Positions 19,634-29,048 are shown, counted from the stretch's first letter. The stretch: 64,000 nt of DNA from Phosphoribacter sp037046615 (GCA_037046615.1 JBAOHD010000008.1:434001-498000), one strand, 5' to 3'. The notes: generated by a model not told the origin, from the letters alone. Program-made: numbers and translations.

Positions 19634-21184
19634 CTAGCGGTGCTCAGCCCGGCTGAAGTAGACGAGCCCCGACTGGGTCGATCCGAGCAGCTCAGGCACG
19701 GTGACCAGCACAAACCCACGTGCCTGCAAGGCCGCGATGATCCCCGGGGTCGCGTCCACCGTGCTCGGGTGGATGTCGTGCATGAGCACGATCGAGCCGG
19801 GCCGCACAGCCGACAGCACCCGTTGGGTCGTGATCGCCGCCGAGCGGTGACGCCAGTCCTCAGAGTCCACGTCCCACCGGATGATCGGCATCCCCAACGC
19901 GCGGGTCCGGTCGTCGAACGCACCGTACGGCGGCCGCATGATCGTCGGCGCCGACCCCACGACACTGGCGACGGCCGCATTGGTCGTGTCGAGCTCGCTG
20001 CGCAATTCGGCGTGCGTGAGCCGGCGCATGTCGCGGTGGCTCCACGTGTGGTTGCCGAGAGCCATCCCCAGTTCGACTTCCCGACGCACGACATCGGGGT
20101 ATGCCGTGACCGACCGACCCAGCACAAAGAAGGTCGCCTTCGCGTTGGCAGCCGTCAGGGCGTCAAGAAGCCGCGGGGTGTGAATGCTCGGGCCGTCGTC
20201 ATAGGTCAACGCCACACATGCGGCAACCGCGCAGTCGACGGGGCCGCGGCCAACGGGAGGCGCGGGGGAAGGCCCAGGGACGGGCGGTGTCGGGGTCGCG
20301 GCCGGCGAGGTGACTGCCTCAGCGGCTGGGACCGGGGATGGCGCCGCCCCTGCCGGCACGGCATACGGTCGATTCTCGGCGAGGACAGCGAGCACCCGCA
20401 GCCCCTCCTGCGAGAGCGCAGGCCTCACCTGGAGGGCGGGGAGCGCAACCTCCGCCACATCCGCCCCCACTGCAAGGGACAGCGTCAGGTCCCCGCCCGC
20501 CGTCAGAAGCGCTCCCCCCAAGGCTGCCTGAGCTCCGCTTCGATCGATGCTCTTGTCGGGGTATGCCGTCCGCACGGCCGCCATGACTGCGTCCGCGAGC
20601 TGCCCGCGGGCTGACTCCGTGATTAGGTCGTCGCCAGCCCACGCCACCCCGCCCGGGACCTCGGCATAGAACGTCGCCACCGTGGTCTGTGTCGGACCGG
20701 CACCGAACCGCTGCACCCGCATGCTCACCGCAACGACCGAGCCGACGGCCTGCACCACCTCGCCATCGATCGACAACTCCGGCGGCTGGAGACCACCTGC
20801 CACGGTTTCGCGGAGGAACTGCCGCTCCTGCTGCGCTGTCCACTCTTCGAGCATGGTGCTCAGGGCATCGGCGCCTGGGACGCGCGGCCAACTGATGCTG
20901 ACCGGGCGGCTGACGTCGATCGCGACGTGTCGCTCCATGGCGACACCCGGCAGCTCCATGCCTCCGCGGGGCGAGCTGACGCCACGATCACCCTTGTCAA
21001 TCCCCCGTGCCGCGAGCACGGCATACCCACGTGACTCGCCGTGATCAACCTGGCCAACCGACGGCACGAGAAGCGCCGCGACACCAGCAATAGATGCCAC
21101 GAGGATGACGCGCCGCCATGACTGCACGATGACACAGCGTAGGCACAGCACGTCCCTAGAAGCGGGACGTGGGGACCTCGACAC
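19634..21184 (-). CDS. Secreted polysaccharide deacetylase (NodB/CE4) family protein
   Basis: A 516-residue exported protein. A hydrophobic segment near residues 24-42 (VILVASIAGVAALLVPSVG) acts as signal or anchor. Residues about 60-290 are an unassigned extracellular region, followed by a Pro/Ala linker (SPAATPTPPVPGPSPAPP) and a C-terminal CE4 domain with VALTYDDGP (metal-binding Asp pair), GNHTWSHRDM (His ligands), RPPYGAFD and IVLMHDIHP. This is a peptidoglycan GlcNAc or MurNAc deacetylase architecture. GTG at 21184 is used; GTG at about 21128, just before the membrane segment, is an alternative. The gene stands between the degraded island and arginase. Confidence 0.9.
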   Translation of the reverse strand: MSRSPRPASRDVLCLRCVIVQSWRRVILVASIAGVAALLVPSVGQVDHGESRGYAVLAARGIDKGDRGVSSPRGGMELPGVAMERHVAIDVSRPVSISWPRVPGADALSTMLEEWTAQQERQFLRETVAGGLQPPELSIDGEVVQAVGSVVAVSMRVQRFGAGPTQTTVATFYAEVPGGVAWAGDDLITESARGQLADAVMAAVRTAYPDKSIDRSGAQAALGGALLTAGGDLTLSLAVGADVAEVALPALQVRPALSQEGLRVLAVLAENRPYAVPAGAAPSPVPAAEAVTSPAATPTPPVPGPSPAPPVGRGPVDCAVAACVALTYDDGPSIHTPRLLDALTAANAKATFFVLGRSVTAYPDVVRREVELGMALGNHTWSHRDMRRLTHAELRSELDTTNAAVASVVGSAPTIMRPPYGAFDDRTRALGMPIIRWDVDSEDWRHRSAAITTQRVLSAVRPGSIVLMHDIHPSTVDATPGIIAALQARGFVLVTVPELLGSTQSGLVYFSRAEHR

Positions 21185-21199
21185 ACGTCCTTAGGTGTC

Positions 21200-22141
21200 C
21201 TACCCGGCTGGGGTGCCCTTCAACCGCAGCAGGGTGCTCTTTCCAAACATCGACTCGATGAGGTCGGTGGCGACTTCGGCGGTCTTGTTGGCCTGGTCGC
21301 ACGCCGGATTGAGTTCCATGACGTCAAGGGACGCAAGCAGCCCGGTGTCGGCGATCATCTCCATGCACAGCTGCGCCTCGCGGTAGGTCGGGCCACCGAG
21401 CACCGTCGTGCCGACACCCGGCGCAATTTCCGGGTCGAGGAAGTCGACGTCGAAGCTCACGTGCAGGTGGGTGTCGGCGTCGAGGTCCGCCAGGGCCTTG
21501 CGCATCGTCCTGCGCATTCCGGCTTCGTCGATCTGGCGCATGTCGAAGACCGTCATGCCATCCTCATGGACCAGGCGCTTCTCGTCGGCGTCGACCGAGC
21601 GGATCCCCACTTGGCGAACGACGTCGCCCTCGATGGCGGGCCGGTGACCCCCGATGCCGGTCAACGCGTCCGGCCCCATGCCGCGCAGGATGGCGACCGG
21701 CATACCGTGGATGTTCCCTGTCGGTGTGGTGCGCAGAGTGTTGAAATCGGCGTGCGCGTCGAGCCAGAGGACCCGCAGTTTCTTGCCTGTCTCGCGGCAG
21801 TGGCGGGCAACCGCGCTGATCGACCCGATCGCGAGGCAGTGGTCACCACCGAGCAATACCGGCAGGTGGCCGGCACCGAGCGACGCGTAGACCGCCTCGT
21901 GGACTGCTTCGTTCCACTCGACGACCTCGGCGAGGTGTCGATAGCCGTCGACGGGAGGCAGCCACGGATTGGGCGGGCCGGCGAGATTGCCGAGGTCGTG
22001 GACCTCGAGGCCAACCTCGACGAGGCCTTCGTGGATAGCGGCCACCCGCATGGCCTCGGGACCCATCGAGGAGCCGCGGTGTGCCGCGCCGACGTCGGTG
22101 GGGGCGCCGATGAGATCGACGATCTTCGTGGGGATAGTCAC
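21200..22141 (-). CDS. rocF: Arginase
   Basis: A 313-residue ureohydrolase converting arginine to ornithine and urea. The binuclear manganese ligands are all present: GGDH at 98-101, DAHADFN at 128-134 and SFDVDFLDP in the second half. GNIHGMP and the conserved Glu in DVMELNP also fit arginase rather than agmatinase. GTG at 22141 is preceded by GAGGATGACC. It lies 44 bases after the TrmH-type methyltransferase gene, on the same strand, and is followed by the deacetylase. Confidence 0.93.
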   Translation of the reverse strand: MTIPTKIVDLIGAPTDVGAAHRGSSMGPEAMRVAAIHEGLVEVGLEVHDLGNLAGPPNPWLPPVDGYRHLAEVVEWNEAVHEAVYASLGAGHLPVLLGGDHCLAIGSISAVARHCRETGKKLRVLWLDAHADFNTLRTTPTGNIHGMPVAILRGMGPDALTGIGGHRPAIEGDVVRQVGIRSVDADEKRLVHEDGMTVFDMRQIDEAGMRRTMRKALADLDADTHLHVSFDVDFLDPEIAPGVGTTVLGGPTYREAQLCMEMIADTGLLASLDVMELNPACDQANKTAEVATDLIESMFGKSTLLRLKGTPAG

Positions 22142-22185
22142 GGAAGGTCATCCTCACACGTCCGCGGGCGTGGGACGAACCGCCG

Positions 22186-22998
22186 TCAGCGCGGCGCGCG
22201 CAAGGCCCACATCGCGACCGCACTCGCCGCCGCGACGTTGAGCGAGTCGACTCCCCCGGCCATCGGGATGCGGACTTCGAGGTCACAGGCCGCGACCGTA
22301 TGCCGCGACAGCCCATCTCCCTCGGTGCCCAGGACCATCGCGAGTCGCTCGGGTGGATTGGCTGCCAGCGCGTCCAGGTCCACGGCACGCTCCCCCAGGG
22401 CGAATGCCGCCACCGTAAAGCCTTGAGCCCGAAGACTTTCGATCCCGTCGGGCCACTGCGGGATCCGTGTCCACGGCACTTGGAACACCGTGCCCATCGA
22501 CACCCGGATCGCGCGGCGATAGAGCGGATCGGCACACCGCGGAGTCACGAGCACGGCGTCGACGCCCAGTGCTGCGGCGCTCCTGAAGGCGGCTCCGACA
22601 TTGGTGTGGTCGACGATGTCCTCAAGGATCACGACACGCCGGGCCACGCGGACCACCTGCTCGACGCTCGGCAGCACGGGCCGTGCCATAGCCGCCAACG
22701 CCCCCCGGTGCACGTGGAATCCGGTGACGGCCTCCAGGGCGTCGTGTTCACCGACGAAGACGGGGATGCCGTCCTCCTCGGCCTGCGCCACGACGTCGGC
22801 GAGGTCGGTCAGCCACCGCGGTGCCATAAGCAGGGAACGCACTCGGTGACCCGCTGCCAGGGCGCGCCGGATGACCTTCTCGGACTCCGCGATGTAGATG
22901 CCGAGGTCTGGCTCGGCTCGACGGCGCAGCGCCACGTCGGTGAGCCCGACATAGTCGGCCAAGCGCGGGTCGTCCGCGTGCTCGACCCGGACGATCAT
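22186..22998 (-). CDS. TrmH/SpoU-family RNA 2'-O-methyltransferase
   Basis: A 270-residue SPOUT methyltransferase. After a substrate-binding N-terminal domain (GIYIAESEKVIRRALAAGHR) the three SpoU motifs are seen: DHTNVGAAFRSAAALGVD, MVLGTEGDGLS and RIPMAGGVDSLNVAAASAVA, which form the trefoil-knot SAM site. The target (rRNA or tRNA) cannot be told. ATG at 22998 begins at the conserved MIVRVEHADD; upstream codons would run into the TauE gene, whose stop is 8 bases away, so the pair is likely co-transcribed. Confidence 0.92.
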   Translation of the reverse strand: MIVRVEHADDPRLADYVGLTDVALRRRAEPDLGIYIAESEKVIRRALAAGHRVRSLLMAPRWLTDLADVVAQAEEDGIPVFVGEHDALEAVTGFHVHRGALAAMARPVLPSVEQVVRVARRVVILEDIVDHTNVGAAFRSAAALGVDAVLVTPRCADPLYRRAIRVSMGTVFQVPWTRIPQWPDGIESLRAQGFTVAAFALGERAVDLDALAANPPERLAMVLGTEGDGLSRHTVAACDLEVRIPMAGGVDSLNVAAASAVAMWALRAPR

Positions 22999-23005
22999 GA
23001 GCACA

Positions 23006-23788
23006 TCACGACCACCACACCATCTTGGCGATCGCCACGAGACCGACGATGACAATGATCGCACGTAGGACCGGGGCTGGCAGCCGCCGCCCGATGCGGG
23101 CGCCGAGCAGGCCGCCGATGAGCGAACCGACCGCGACGAGGGCCACCGCTCCCCACCAAATGTGCTCCCGCGCAAAGAAGACGAACGCCAGCGCAGCCAC
23201 GAGATTGACCGCTGTGACGAGGACGTTCTTCAACCCGGTGAGACGCTGGATCGACTCGCGGGAGAGCGCCGAAAACAGCCCCATCAGCAAGACACCCTGC
23301 GCCGCACCGAAATAGCCGCCGTAGACCCCGCCAAGGAAGACCCCGCTCTGAAGCGCGAACTGACGGCGGGGCGGCATACCCGACTCGCTCCCGCCGGCAG
23401 CGGCCTGTCGTGCGGCTCGAGCCTGCAACCGAGGGCCGACGAGGACGAGGACGAGCGCGAGGGTGATGAGCACCGGGACGACGGTGCGGAAGGCGGCCGC
23501 TGGCAGCACCAAAAGCAGGGCCGCCCCGACTGTCGATCCCACGACCGACAGCGGCAGCAGGCGACGCAGCATTGGCGTCGCGCCGGTCAACTCGCGCCGG
23601 TAGCCCCAGCTCGCGCTGAGACCGCCAGCGACAAGACCGACGTTGTTGCTCACGTTGGCCGCCAGGGGCGGCAGCCCCAGGAAGACCAGGGTCGGGAAGG
23701 TGATGAGGGTGCCGGAGCCGACCATCGAGTTGATGGTGCCAGCGCCGATGCCCGCGATGACGATGAGCAGGGCGTCGATCGCGGTCAC
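23006..23788 (-). CDS. TauE/SafE-family sulfite/anion exporter
   Basis: A 260-residue membrane protein with about eight helices in two repeats. NSMVGSGTLITFPTLVFLGL and GGVYGGYFGAAQGVLLMGLF are the paired glycine-rich signatures of TauE/SafE permeases. The cytoplasmic loop (about 125-145) is basic. The family exports sulfite, sulfoacetate or other organic anions, and the substrate here is unknown. GTG at 23788. It lies 13 bases after the SPFH gene stop, upstream of the TrmH-type methyltransferase. Confidence 0.9.
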   Translation of the reverse strand: MTAIDALLIVIAGIGAGTINSMVGSGTLITFPTLVFLGLPPLAANVSNNVGLVAGGLSASWGYRRELTGATPMLRRLLPLSVVGSTVGAALLLVLPAAAFRTVVPVLITLALVLVLVGPRLQARAARQAAAGGSESGMPPRRQFALQSGVFLGGVYGGYFGAAQGVLLMGLFSALSRESIQRLTGLKNVLVTAVNLVAALAFVFFAREHIWWGAVALVAVGSLIGGLLGARIGRRLPAPVLRAIIVIVGLVAIAKMVWWS

Positions 23789-23801
23789 CGGCTCACCCTA
23801 C

Positions 23802-24872
23802 TCAGCCGGCGGGCTGCTCCCCTTCGGCGCGAGGCGTGCGCCACGCCTCGACGGTCTCTTCCGGAGCGCGGCTGGTGCGCTCGATCGGCGGGTATGCCGT
23901 TGGCGCGACCGGAGTGCGCGCCGCGGCAGGCTCGCTAGGCGCGGCGGCGGACGGCATACCCTGCCCTGCCGCCGGAGCGGTCCCCGGGGCACCTGCTGCG
24001 CCACCGAGGGCCGAGGAGATGCCGCGTAGGGCATCAGTCAGCTCGGAGGGAATGATCCACATCTTGTTGGCGTCCCCGCGGGCCATCTGCGGCAGGACCT
24101 GGAGGTACTGGTAGGCGAGCAACTCTTGGGTCGGCTGGCCACGGTGAATGGCCTCGAAGACCTCTTCGATCGCCTGCGCTTGACCGCGGGCTTCCAGGAC
24201 ACGGGCCTGAGCAGAACCCTCGGCGCGGAGGATCTGGGACTCCTTCTCACCCTGAGCGGTAAGGATCGCCGACTGCTTGGTGGCCTCGGCGGTGAGGATC
24301 GCGGCACGCTTGTCGCGCTCGGCGCGCATCTGCTTTTCCATCGAGTCCTGCACCGAGTGCGGCGGGTCGATCGCCTTGAGCTCGACACGATTGACGCGGA
24401 TGCCCCAGCGTCCCGTCTCCTGGTCGAGCACGCCACGCAGCTGACCGTTGATCTGGTCGCGCGAGGTCAGCGTCTCTTCGAGGTCGAGGGATCCGATGAC
24501 GTTACGGAGCGTCGTCACGGTGAGCTGCTCGATGCCCTGGATGAAGTTGGCGATCTCGTAGACCGCCGACTTGGCGTCGGTCACCGTGTAGTAGATGACG
24601 GTGTCGATCGACACGACGAGGTTGTCCGACGTGATGACCGGCTGCGGCGGGAAAGTGACGACCTGCTCGCGCAAGTCGATCGTGGCCCGCGGCTTGTCGA
24701 TAAACGGCACGAGGATGTGCATGCCGTCATCGAGGGTGCGGGAGTAGCTCCCGAGTCGTTCGATGATGACGGCCGTCTGCTGCGGGACGATCCGCACCGT
24801 GCGATAGAGCGCGGTGATGACAAAGAGCAGCAAGGCTCCGAGAACGACGAAAGTGACGATATTGCCCGGCAT
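23802..24872 (-). CDS. SPFH/stomatin-like membrane protein
   Basis: A 356-residue stomatin/prohibitin-type protein: an N-terminal membrane helix (NIVTFVVLGALLLFVITALY), then the SPFH domain (IVPQQTAVIIERLGSYSRTL, LREQVVTFPPQPVITSDNL, VTTLRNVIGSLDLEETLTSR), then a long charged coiled coil (KQSAILTAQGEKESQILRAE) and a Pro/Ala-rich tail. Such proteins oligomerise in membrane microdomains. ATG at 24872 has GGAGG 5 bases upstream. It is the third gene of an NfeD-SPFH-SPFH unit and is similar to the shorter SPFH gene before it. Confidence 0.92.
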   Translation of the reverse strand: MPGNIVTFVVLGALLLFVITALYRTVRIVPQQTAVIIERLGSYSRTLDDGMHILVPFIDKPRATIDLREQVVTFPPQPVITSDNLVVSIDTVIYYTVTDAKSAVYEIANFIQGIEQLTVTTLRNVIGSLDLEETLTSRDQINGQLRGVLDQETGRWGIRVNRVELKAIDPPHSVQDSMEKQMRAERDKRAAILTAEATKQSAILTAQGEKESQILRAEGSAQARVLEARGQAQAIEEVFEAIHRGQPTQELLAYQYLQVLPQMARGDANKMWIIPSELTDALRGISSALGGAAGAPGTAPAAGQGMPSAAAPSEPAAARTPVAPTAYPPIERTSRAPEETVEAWRTPRAEGEQPAG

Positions 24873-24909
24873 GGTTCCTCCGAGGGTGGGCGGGGTGGTG
24901 GACAGGTGG

Positions 24910-25605
24910 TCACATGGACAGCGCGTCGGGTGGGTCCCAGACGTCGCTCTGTGGTGGCCGCATCGCGGCGCTCGGACCTGCCGGCTGGCCAGCAGGCTCG
25001 GGGTGGTCACGCGGAAAATCAGCGGGGGCTGATCGCTGCTGTGCGGTGGCCAGGTGGGGACGGATCAACTCCCCGATCTCGACGTCCTGGGCACCGCCTC
25101 GCCGCGGGTCATCGACATCGCCAACGCCTACGTTGAGCACTCTGGCCCCGAACTGCCGTGCGATCTCGTCAAGGTGATCGCGCAGCTGGTGTTGCACGCG
25201 AGCCTTCTCTCGCTCTGCGTCATCGACGGTGATCGTGCCGAGCACTGCCCGAAGGAGGGTGATCGCAGCCTGGGTGATGGTCTCGGTCTGATTAACCGTC
25301 GAGTAGGCCGCCGCAACCGGGTCGACGGTCTGGATGGTGACCCTGGCCCGCACCTGCACCAGCAGGTGGTCCACGAAGATCACGGGCTGGTCGAGCTCGA
25401 TGGCGCGTTGGCTGACATCGACGAGCGCTTTCTTGCGCTCGAAGATCGGTGCCCGATGGTGGAGGCCAGGCGGGAGCGTGCGGTGGTATTTGCCGAGGCG
25501 CTCGACGAGGAGGACCCGGTTAACGGGCACGATGAGGATTGACTGGAGAAGGAACATGGCAAGCGCCATGATCCCCACGAGCACGGTGATGCCGTGGTTG
25601 GACAT
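24910..25605 (-). CDS. Short SPFH/stomatin-like membrane protein
   Basis: A 231-residue second SPFH protein. It has a membrane helix (TVLVGIMALAMFLLQSILIV) and an SPFH core (VNRVLLVERLGKYHRTLPPG, KKALVDVSQRAIELDQPVIF, ITLLRAVLGTITVDDAEREK), but lacks the long coiled coil of its neighbour and ends in a Pro-rich tail. It probably hetero-oligomerises with the downstream paralogue, an inference from adjacency. ATG at 25605. NfeD lies 34 bases upstream, the usual companion of SPFH proteins. Confidence 0.85.
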   Translation of the reverse strand: MSNHGITVLVGIMALAMFLLQSILIVPVNRVLLVERLGKYHRTLPPGLHHRAPIFERKKALVDVSQRAIELDQPVIFVDHLLVQVRARVTIQTVDPVAAAYSTVNQTETITQAAITLLRAVLGTITVDDAEREKARVQHQLRDHLDEIARQFGARVLNVGVGDVDDPRRGGAQDVEIGELIRPHLATAQQRSAPADFPRDHPEPAGQPAGPSAAMRPPQSDVWDPPDALSM

Positions 25606-25639
25606 CAGTGCTCGGCCCCCTTCCCCTGACAGCCCATGA

Positions 25640-26104
25640 TCAGCGCGACTGGTCTTCCAAGGCCGCCGCTCGGGTGACGACAGCTGTGGCGCCGTCGATC
25701 CGGCATACCGAGACGTGTTCGCCCGGGGCGAAGACCTCACCCGACTCACTGCGTGCGCTCCAGACCTCACCGCCGATGTTGACCCGACCGGCTGCCACGG
25801 TGACCATCTCGGTCACCTGAGCCGGCTGACCGACGAGCGCGTGGACTCCCATGGACCCGCGGCCACGACGGCTGCGGAAGTGCCGACGGGCATAGGGCCG
25901 CACGAAACCGAGACCGAGCACTGCCGTGACCGCGGCGACGATGACTTGCACGGTGACAGGCGCTCCGACAGCCGCAGCGGCCGAGCCTCCAAGCGCTCCC
26001 CCAGCAAGCATGAGGAACGTGAAGTCGACGGTGACCGTCTCGACGACGCCGAGCACCAGGGCGATCCCGAGCCACACCAACGCCGCGTTGCCGTCCAGCA
26101 CCAT
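25640..26104 (-). CDS. NfeD-family protein
   Basis: A 154-residue short NfeD protein: three hydrophobic helices (ALVWLGIALVLGVVETV, TFLMLAGGALGGSAAAA, VIVAAVTAVLGLGFVRPYAR) and a C-terminal OB-type beta domain (LVGQPAQVTEMVTVAAGRV, GEVWSARS, FAPGEHVSVCRIDGATAVV). It lacks the ClpP-like protease domain of long NfeD. It heads an NfeD-SPFH-SPFH operon, and the family partners SPFH scaffolds in membranes. A homologous NfeD/SPFH pair exists in mycobacteria (Rv1487/Rv1488). Confidence 0.9.
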   Translation of the reverse strand: MVLDGNAALVWLGIALVLGVVETVTVDFTFLMLAGGALGGSAAAAVGAPVTVQVIVAAVTAVLGLGFVRPYARRHFRSRRGRGSMGVHALVGQPAQVTEMVTVAAGRVNIGGEVWSARSESGEVFAPGEHVSVCRIDGATAVVTRAAALEDQSR

Positions 26105-26157
26105 GGCCTCCCCAACTCGACCGAATATGTCCCTTCACCATACGACGGATGGGGTGA

Positions 26158-26958
26158 CTAAATGGTGCCCTCCATCTCGGCAGAGCGTGCCGACCACCGG
26201 TGACCGTGGCGTTCGACGACGAGTGGGAGCCCGAAAGCCGCAGAGAGGTTGTCGGCCGTCAGGGTGATTTCGAGCGGGCCAGCCGCGACGACCCGACCCT
26301 GGCGCAGCAGCAGGACGTCGGTGAACCCGGGCGGGATCTCCTCGACGTGGTGAGTGACGACGACCATGGCCGGCGCCGAGACATTGCGCGCGAAGGAGCC
26401 CAGCCGCGCAACGAGGTCCTCACGGCCGCCCAGGTCGAGGCCAGCTGCCGGCTCGTCGAGGAGCATGAGCTCCGGGTCAGTCATAAGGGCTCGCGCGATC
26501 TGGACGCGCTTGCGCTCCCCCTCGCTCAAGGTGCCGTAGCGCCGATCCGCGAGGTGCTCGGCACCCAGCGCCAGCAGCAATTCCATGGCGCGGACGTAGT
26601 CAGCCGTGTCGTACTGCTCCCGCCAGCGCCCCACGATCCCGTATGCCGCGGTGACCACGACATTGCCGACGATCTCGCTCTCGGGGATGCGCTCGGCCAT
26701 CGCCGAGCTCGCGAGGCCGACGCGTGGCCGCACCTCGAAGACGTCGACAGCTCCGAGCCGATCCCCGAGGATCCGCACCGTGCCGGTCGTGGGATGCATC
26801 CGGGCTGCCGCCAGTTGCAGGAGCGTCGTCTTGCCTGCCCCGTTGGGTCCGAGGACGACCCAGCGCTCGCCCTCCTCGACCTCCCAGGAAACGTCATCGA
26901 GGAGGCGCGTCTTGCCGCGCACCACGCTGACGCCCGAGAAGGCCAGGACATCGCTCAT
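26158..26958 (-). CDS. ABC transporter ATP-binding protein
   Basis: A 266-residue single ATPase subunit: Walker A GPNGAGKTTLL, Q-loop region VGLASSAMAERIPES, signature LSEGERKRVQIARAL, Walker B LMLLDEPAAGLD and H-loop VVVTHHVEEIPPG. The signature and VTHHVEEI phrase resemble the ModF/YlmA-like group often found without a cognate permease; no membrane partner is next to it here. ATG at 26958 (MSDVLAFSGV) is chosen over upstream starts. It is divergent from a hypothetical gene on the plus strand. Confidence 0.88.
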   Translation of the reverse strand: MSDVLAFSGVSVVRGKTRLLDDVSWEVEEGERWVVLGPNGAGKTTLLQLAAARMHPTTGTVRILGDRLGAVDVFEVRPRVGLASSAMAERIPESEIVGNVVVTAAYGIVGRWREQYDTADYVRAMELLLALGAEHLADRRYGTLSEGERKRVQIARALMTDPELMLLDEPAAGLDLGGREDLVARLGSFARNVSAPAMVVVTHHVEEIPPGFTDVLLLRQGRVVAAGPLEITLTADNLSAAFGLPLVVERHGHRWSARSAEMEGTI

Positions 26959-27068
26959 GGCTGAAACCCTAGTTGAGACAACGCGGCAGATAGACACCGG
27001 CGTGCCGGGAGGTGGTCGGTTTGTCCGGTGTGACTCGCACTCGGATGCCGCTCGTTAGGGTCGTGTGT

Positions 27069-27842
27069 ATGCCGTCCCTGCCCGTGGCCGCCGCCCTTGC
27101 CCTCCACGGCACCCATGCGCTCGCTGCTGCCGCCTCCCGACGGGAAGACCTCGTGCGGTCAGCCTGGCGTGCGTCACGGCCGCGAGGCGTCGAGTTGCTC
27201 GACGACGGCGAGTGGTTTCAGGAGTGGGCCGACGCCGGCGAGACGGTCTTGTTCGTCGCGCTGCCGCGTCCGGGCAAGATCGTCGGACTGCCCCCAGCTC
27301 TGCACCCCGATGTCATGACAGCAGCCATCAACGATGGAGAGGTCCTGCTGGGGGGCACCGGGGGCGGGCTCGCGACCTGCCGGATCACTGAGTTCGGGCC
27401 GAGCGGCGACCGGGGCCGGCTCCTGACGTGGACGGCATACCCCGCTGGGGTCATCCCGCGCCATGTCGTCGAGGCGACCGACCTCGCGGCCCTGTCACGC
27501 GGACTGGTCACCGCGATCTCCGAGACCTCCCGGCGCTTGGACGCACTCGGCGGAGCACCATGGCGACCGGCCGACACGCTGCCAGCGGACCCGCTCGCCC
27601 GAGCCCTGCCGGTCCCCCAGGAGACACCGCCGCCCGTGATCCTCGCCCTTGACCGGGCGGCGAGAGTGGTGGAGATAACCCGCGCGGGCCTAGCCGCGGA
27701 GGAGTCCGGTGCTGCCCTCGATGCCGCGACGTCGCGTGAGCGTGCCACCCTCCTGCGGGGGTTGTTGTCTGCGGCGCAGGACACCATCGTCGCGGCGACG
27801 AACGTCGCGACGATGGTGATGGCCGGCTGGCGACCGCTCTGA
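27069..27842 (+). CDS. Hypothetical protein, actinobacterial
   Basis: A 257-residue protein I do not recognise. It has no signal peptide or clear membrane segment; the N-terminus is Ala-rich (SLPVAAALALHGTHALAAAA). Conserved-looking stretches are GVELLDDGEWFQEWADAGET, VLFVALPRPGKIVGLPP and LTWTAYPAGVIPRHVVEATD. The C-terminal half is helical, Ala/Arg-rich. The ATG at 27069 overlaps a copy of the dispersed octamer. It lies between an ABC ATPase and glgA, convergent with glgA (15 bases between stops). Codon use looks like its neighbours, so it is probably a genuine gene. Confidence 0.75.
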   Translation: MPSLPVAAALALHGTHALAAAASRREDLVRSAWRASRPRGVELLDDGEWFQEWADAGETVLFVALPRPGKIVGLPPALHPDVMTAAINDGEVLLGGTGGGLATCRITEFGPSGDRGRLLTWTAYPAGVIPRHVVEATDLAALSRGLVTAISETSRRLDALGGAPWRPADTLPADPLARALPVPQETPPPVILALDRAARVVEITRAGLAAEESGAALDAATSRERATLLRGLLSAAQDTIVAATNVATMVMAGWRPL

Positions 27843-27857
27843 CCGCCGGAACCGCGC

Positions 27858-29048
27858 CTAACCGAGGACCGAGCGGTAGACCGCCATCGTCTTGTCTCCG
27901 ATGCTGGCCCACGAGAAGTTGTCGACTGCCCGCTGACGACCTGCGAGCCCGAAGCGGCGAGCGCGGTCGCGGTCGCTGAGCGCGGTGGCGAGGGCGGCGG
28001 CCAGATCGGCGACGAAGGCGTCCGGGGCGACCGGCGTCCCGCTGCCGTCCTGGACCTGCACGATGGGCACAAGCCACCCGGTCTCACCGTCTACGACGAC
28101 TTCCGGGATGCCACCAGTGGCCGTCGCGACGACAGGGAGGTTGCAGGCCATCGCCTCGAGATTGACGATCCCGAGCGGTTCGTAGACCGACGGGCACGCG
28201 AACACCGTCGCGGCGGACAGCAACGCGATGACCTCCGCGCGCGGCAGCATCTCCGGGATCCACACGACCCCGTCCCGACTCTCGCGCAGCGTGGCGATCA
28301 GGTCTTCGACCTCGCGCAAGATCTCTGGGGTGTCAGGGGCGCCGGCGCACAACACTAACTGGACCTCGGGGGGCAGCTGCGCCATCGCGCGCAGAAGGTA
28401 AGGCAGGCCCTTCTGACGGGTGATCCGCCCGACGAAGATCACCGTCGGCCGATCGGGGTCGACGCCGTGACGGCGCACCACGTCGGGGGTGTCGACCGGT
28501 GACCACAGCTGCGAGTCGATGCCGTTATGGACGACGACGACCTTGTCCGGGTCGAGCGAGGGGTAGGACCGGAGGATGTCGTTGCGCATCCCGGCGCTCA
28601 CCGCGATGACCGCCGCGGCCCCTTCGTAGGCCGCTCGCTCGGCGAACGACGACACGCGGTAGCCGCCGCCGAGTTGCTCGGCTTTCCACGGGCGCATGGG
28701 TTCGAGGCTGTGGGCGGTGACGATGTGGGGGGCTCCCGCGAGCAACCCACCGAGGTGCCCACCGAGGTTGGCATACCACGTGTGTGAGTGGACGATATCT
28801 GCCCCCGCGCAGTCCGCCGCGATCTGGACGTCGACTCCGAGGGTCTGCAGGGCGGCGTTCGCGGTGGCCAGCTGCGGCAGATCGGGGTATGCCGTCGTGT
28901 CTGGTTCGTCTCGTGGCGCGCCGAAGCAGCGGACCTGGACCTCGACGTCGCCACGATCCCGGAGGGCCCTCACGAGTTCGGCAACATGAACACCAGCCCC
29001 TCCGTAGATGGCCGGCGGGTATTCCTTGGAAATGATGTCGATGCGCAC
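27858..29048 (-). CDS. glgA: Glycogen synthase, actinobacterial GT4 type (GlgA/GlgM)
   Basis: A 396-residue GT-B glycosyltransferase of family GT4. The N-terminal glycine loop is SKEYPPAIYGGAGVHVAELV; donor-binding residues lie in FVGRITRQKGLPYL and the EX7E-type motif in FACPSVYEPLGIVNLEAMAC. In mycobacteria the orthologue (GlgM, Rv1212c) makes maltose-1-phosphate from ADP-glucose and glucose-1-phosphate, so this enzyme may act in the GlgE pathway or in classical glycogen synthesis. It is divergent from glgC with 61 bases between starts, the same pairing as in mycobacteria. Confidence 0.93.
   Translation of the reverse strand: MRIDIISKEYPPAIYGGAGVHVAELVRALRDRGDVEVQVRCFGAPRDEPDTTAYPDLPQLATANAALQTLGVDVQIAADCAGADIVHSHTWYANLGGHLGGLLAGAPHIVTAHSLEPMRPWKAEQLGGGYRVSSFAERAAYEGAAAVIAVSAGMRNDILRSYPSLDPDKVVVVHNGIDSQLWSPVDTPDVVRRHGVDPDRPTVIFVGRITRQKGLPYLLRAMAQLPPEVQLVLCAGAPDTPEILREVEDLIATLRESRDGVVWIPEMLPRAEVIALLSAATVFACPSVYEPLGIVNLEAMACNLPVVATATGGIPEVVVDGETGWLVPIVQVQDGSGTPVAPDAFVADLAAALATALSDRDRARRFGLAGRQRAVDNFSWASIGDKTMAVYRSVLG

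Noticed and set aside
10788..29048. Long plus-strand open frames opposite real minus-strand genes
   Set aside because: They are high-G+C shadows: Arg/Pro/Ser/Ala-rich, without family motifs, fully antisense to recognised genes.
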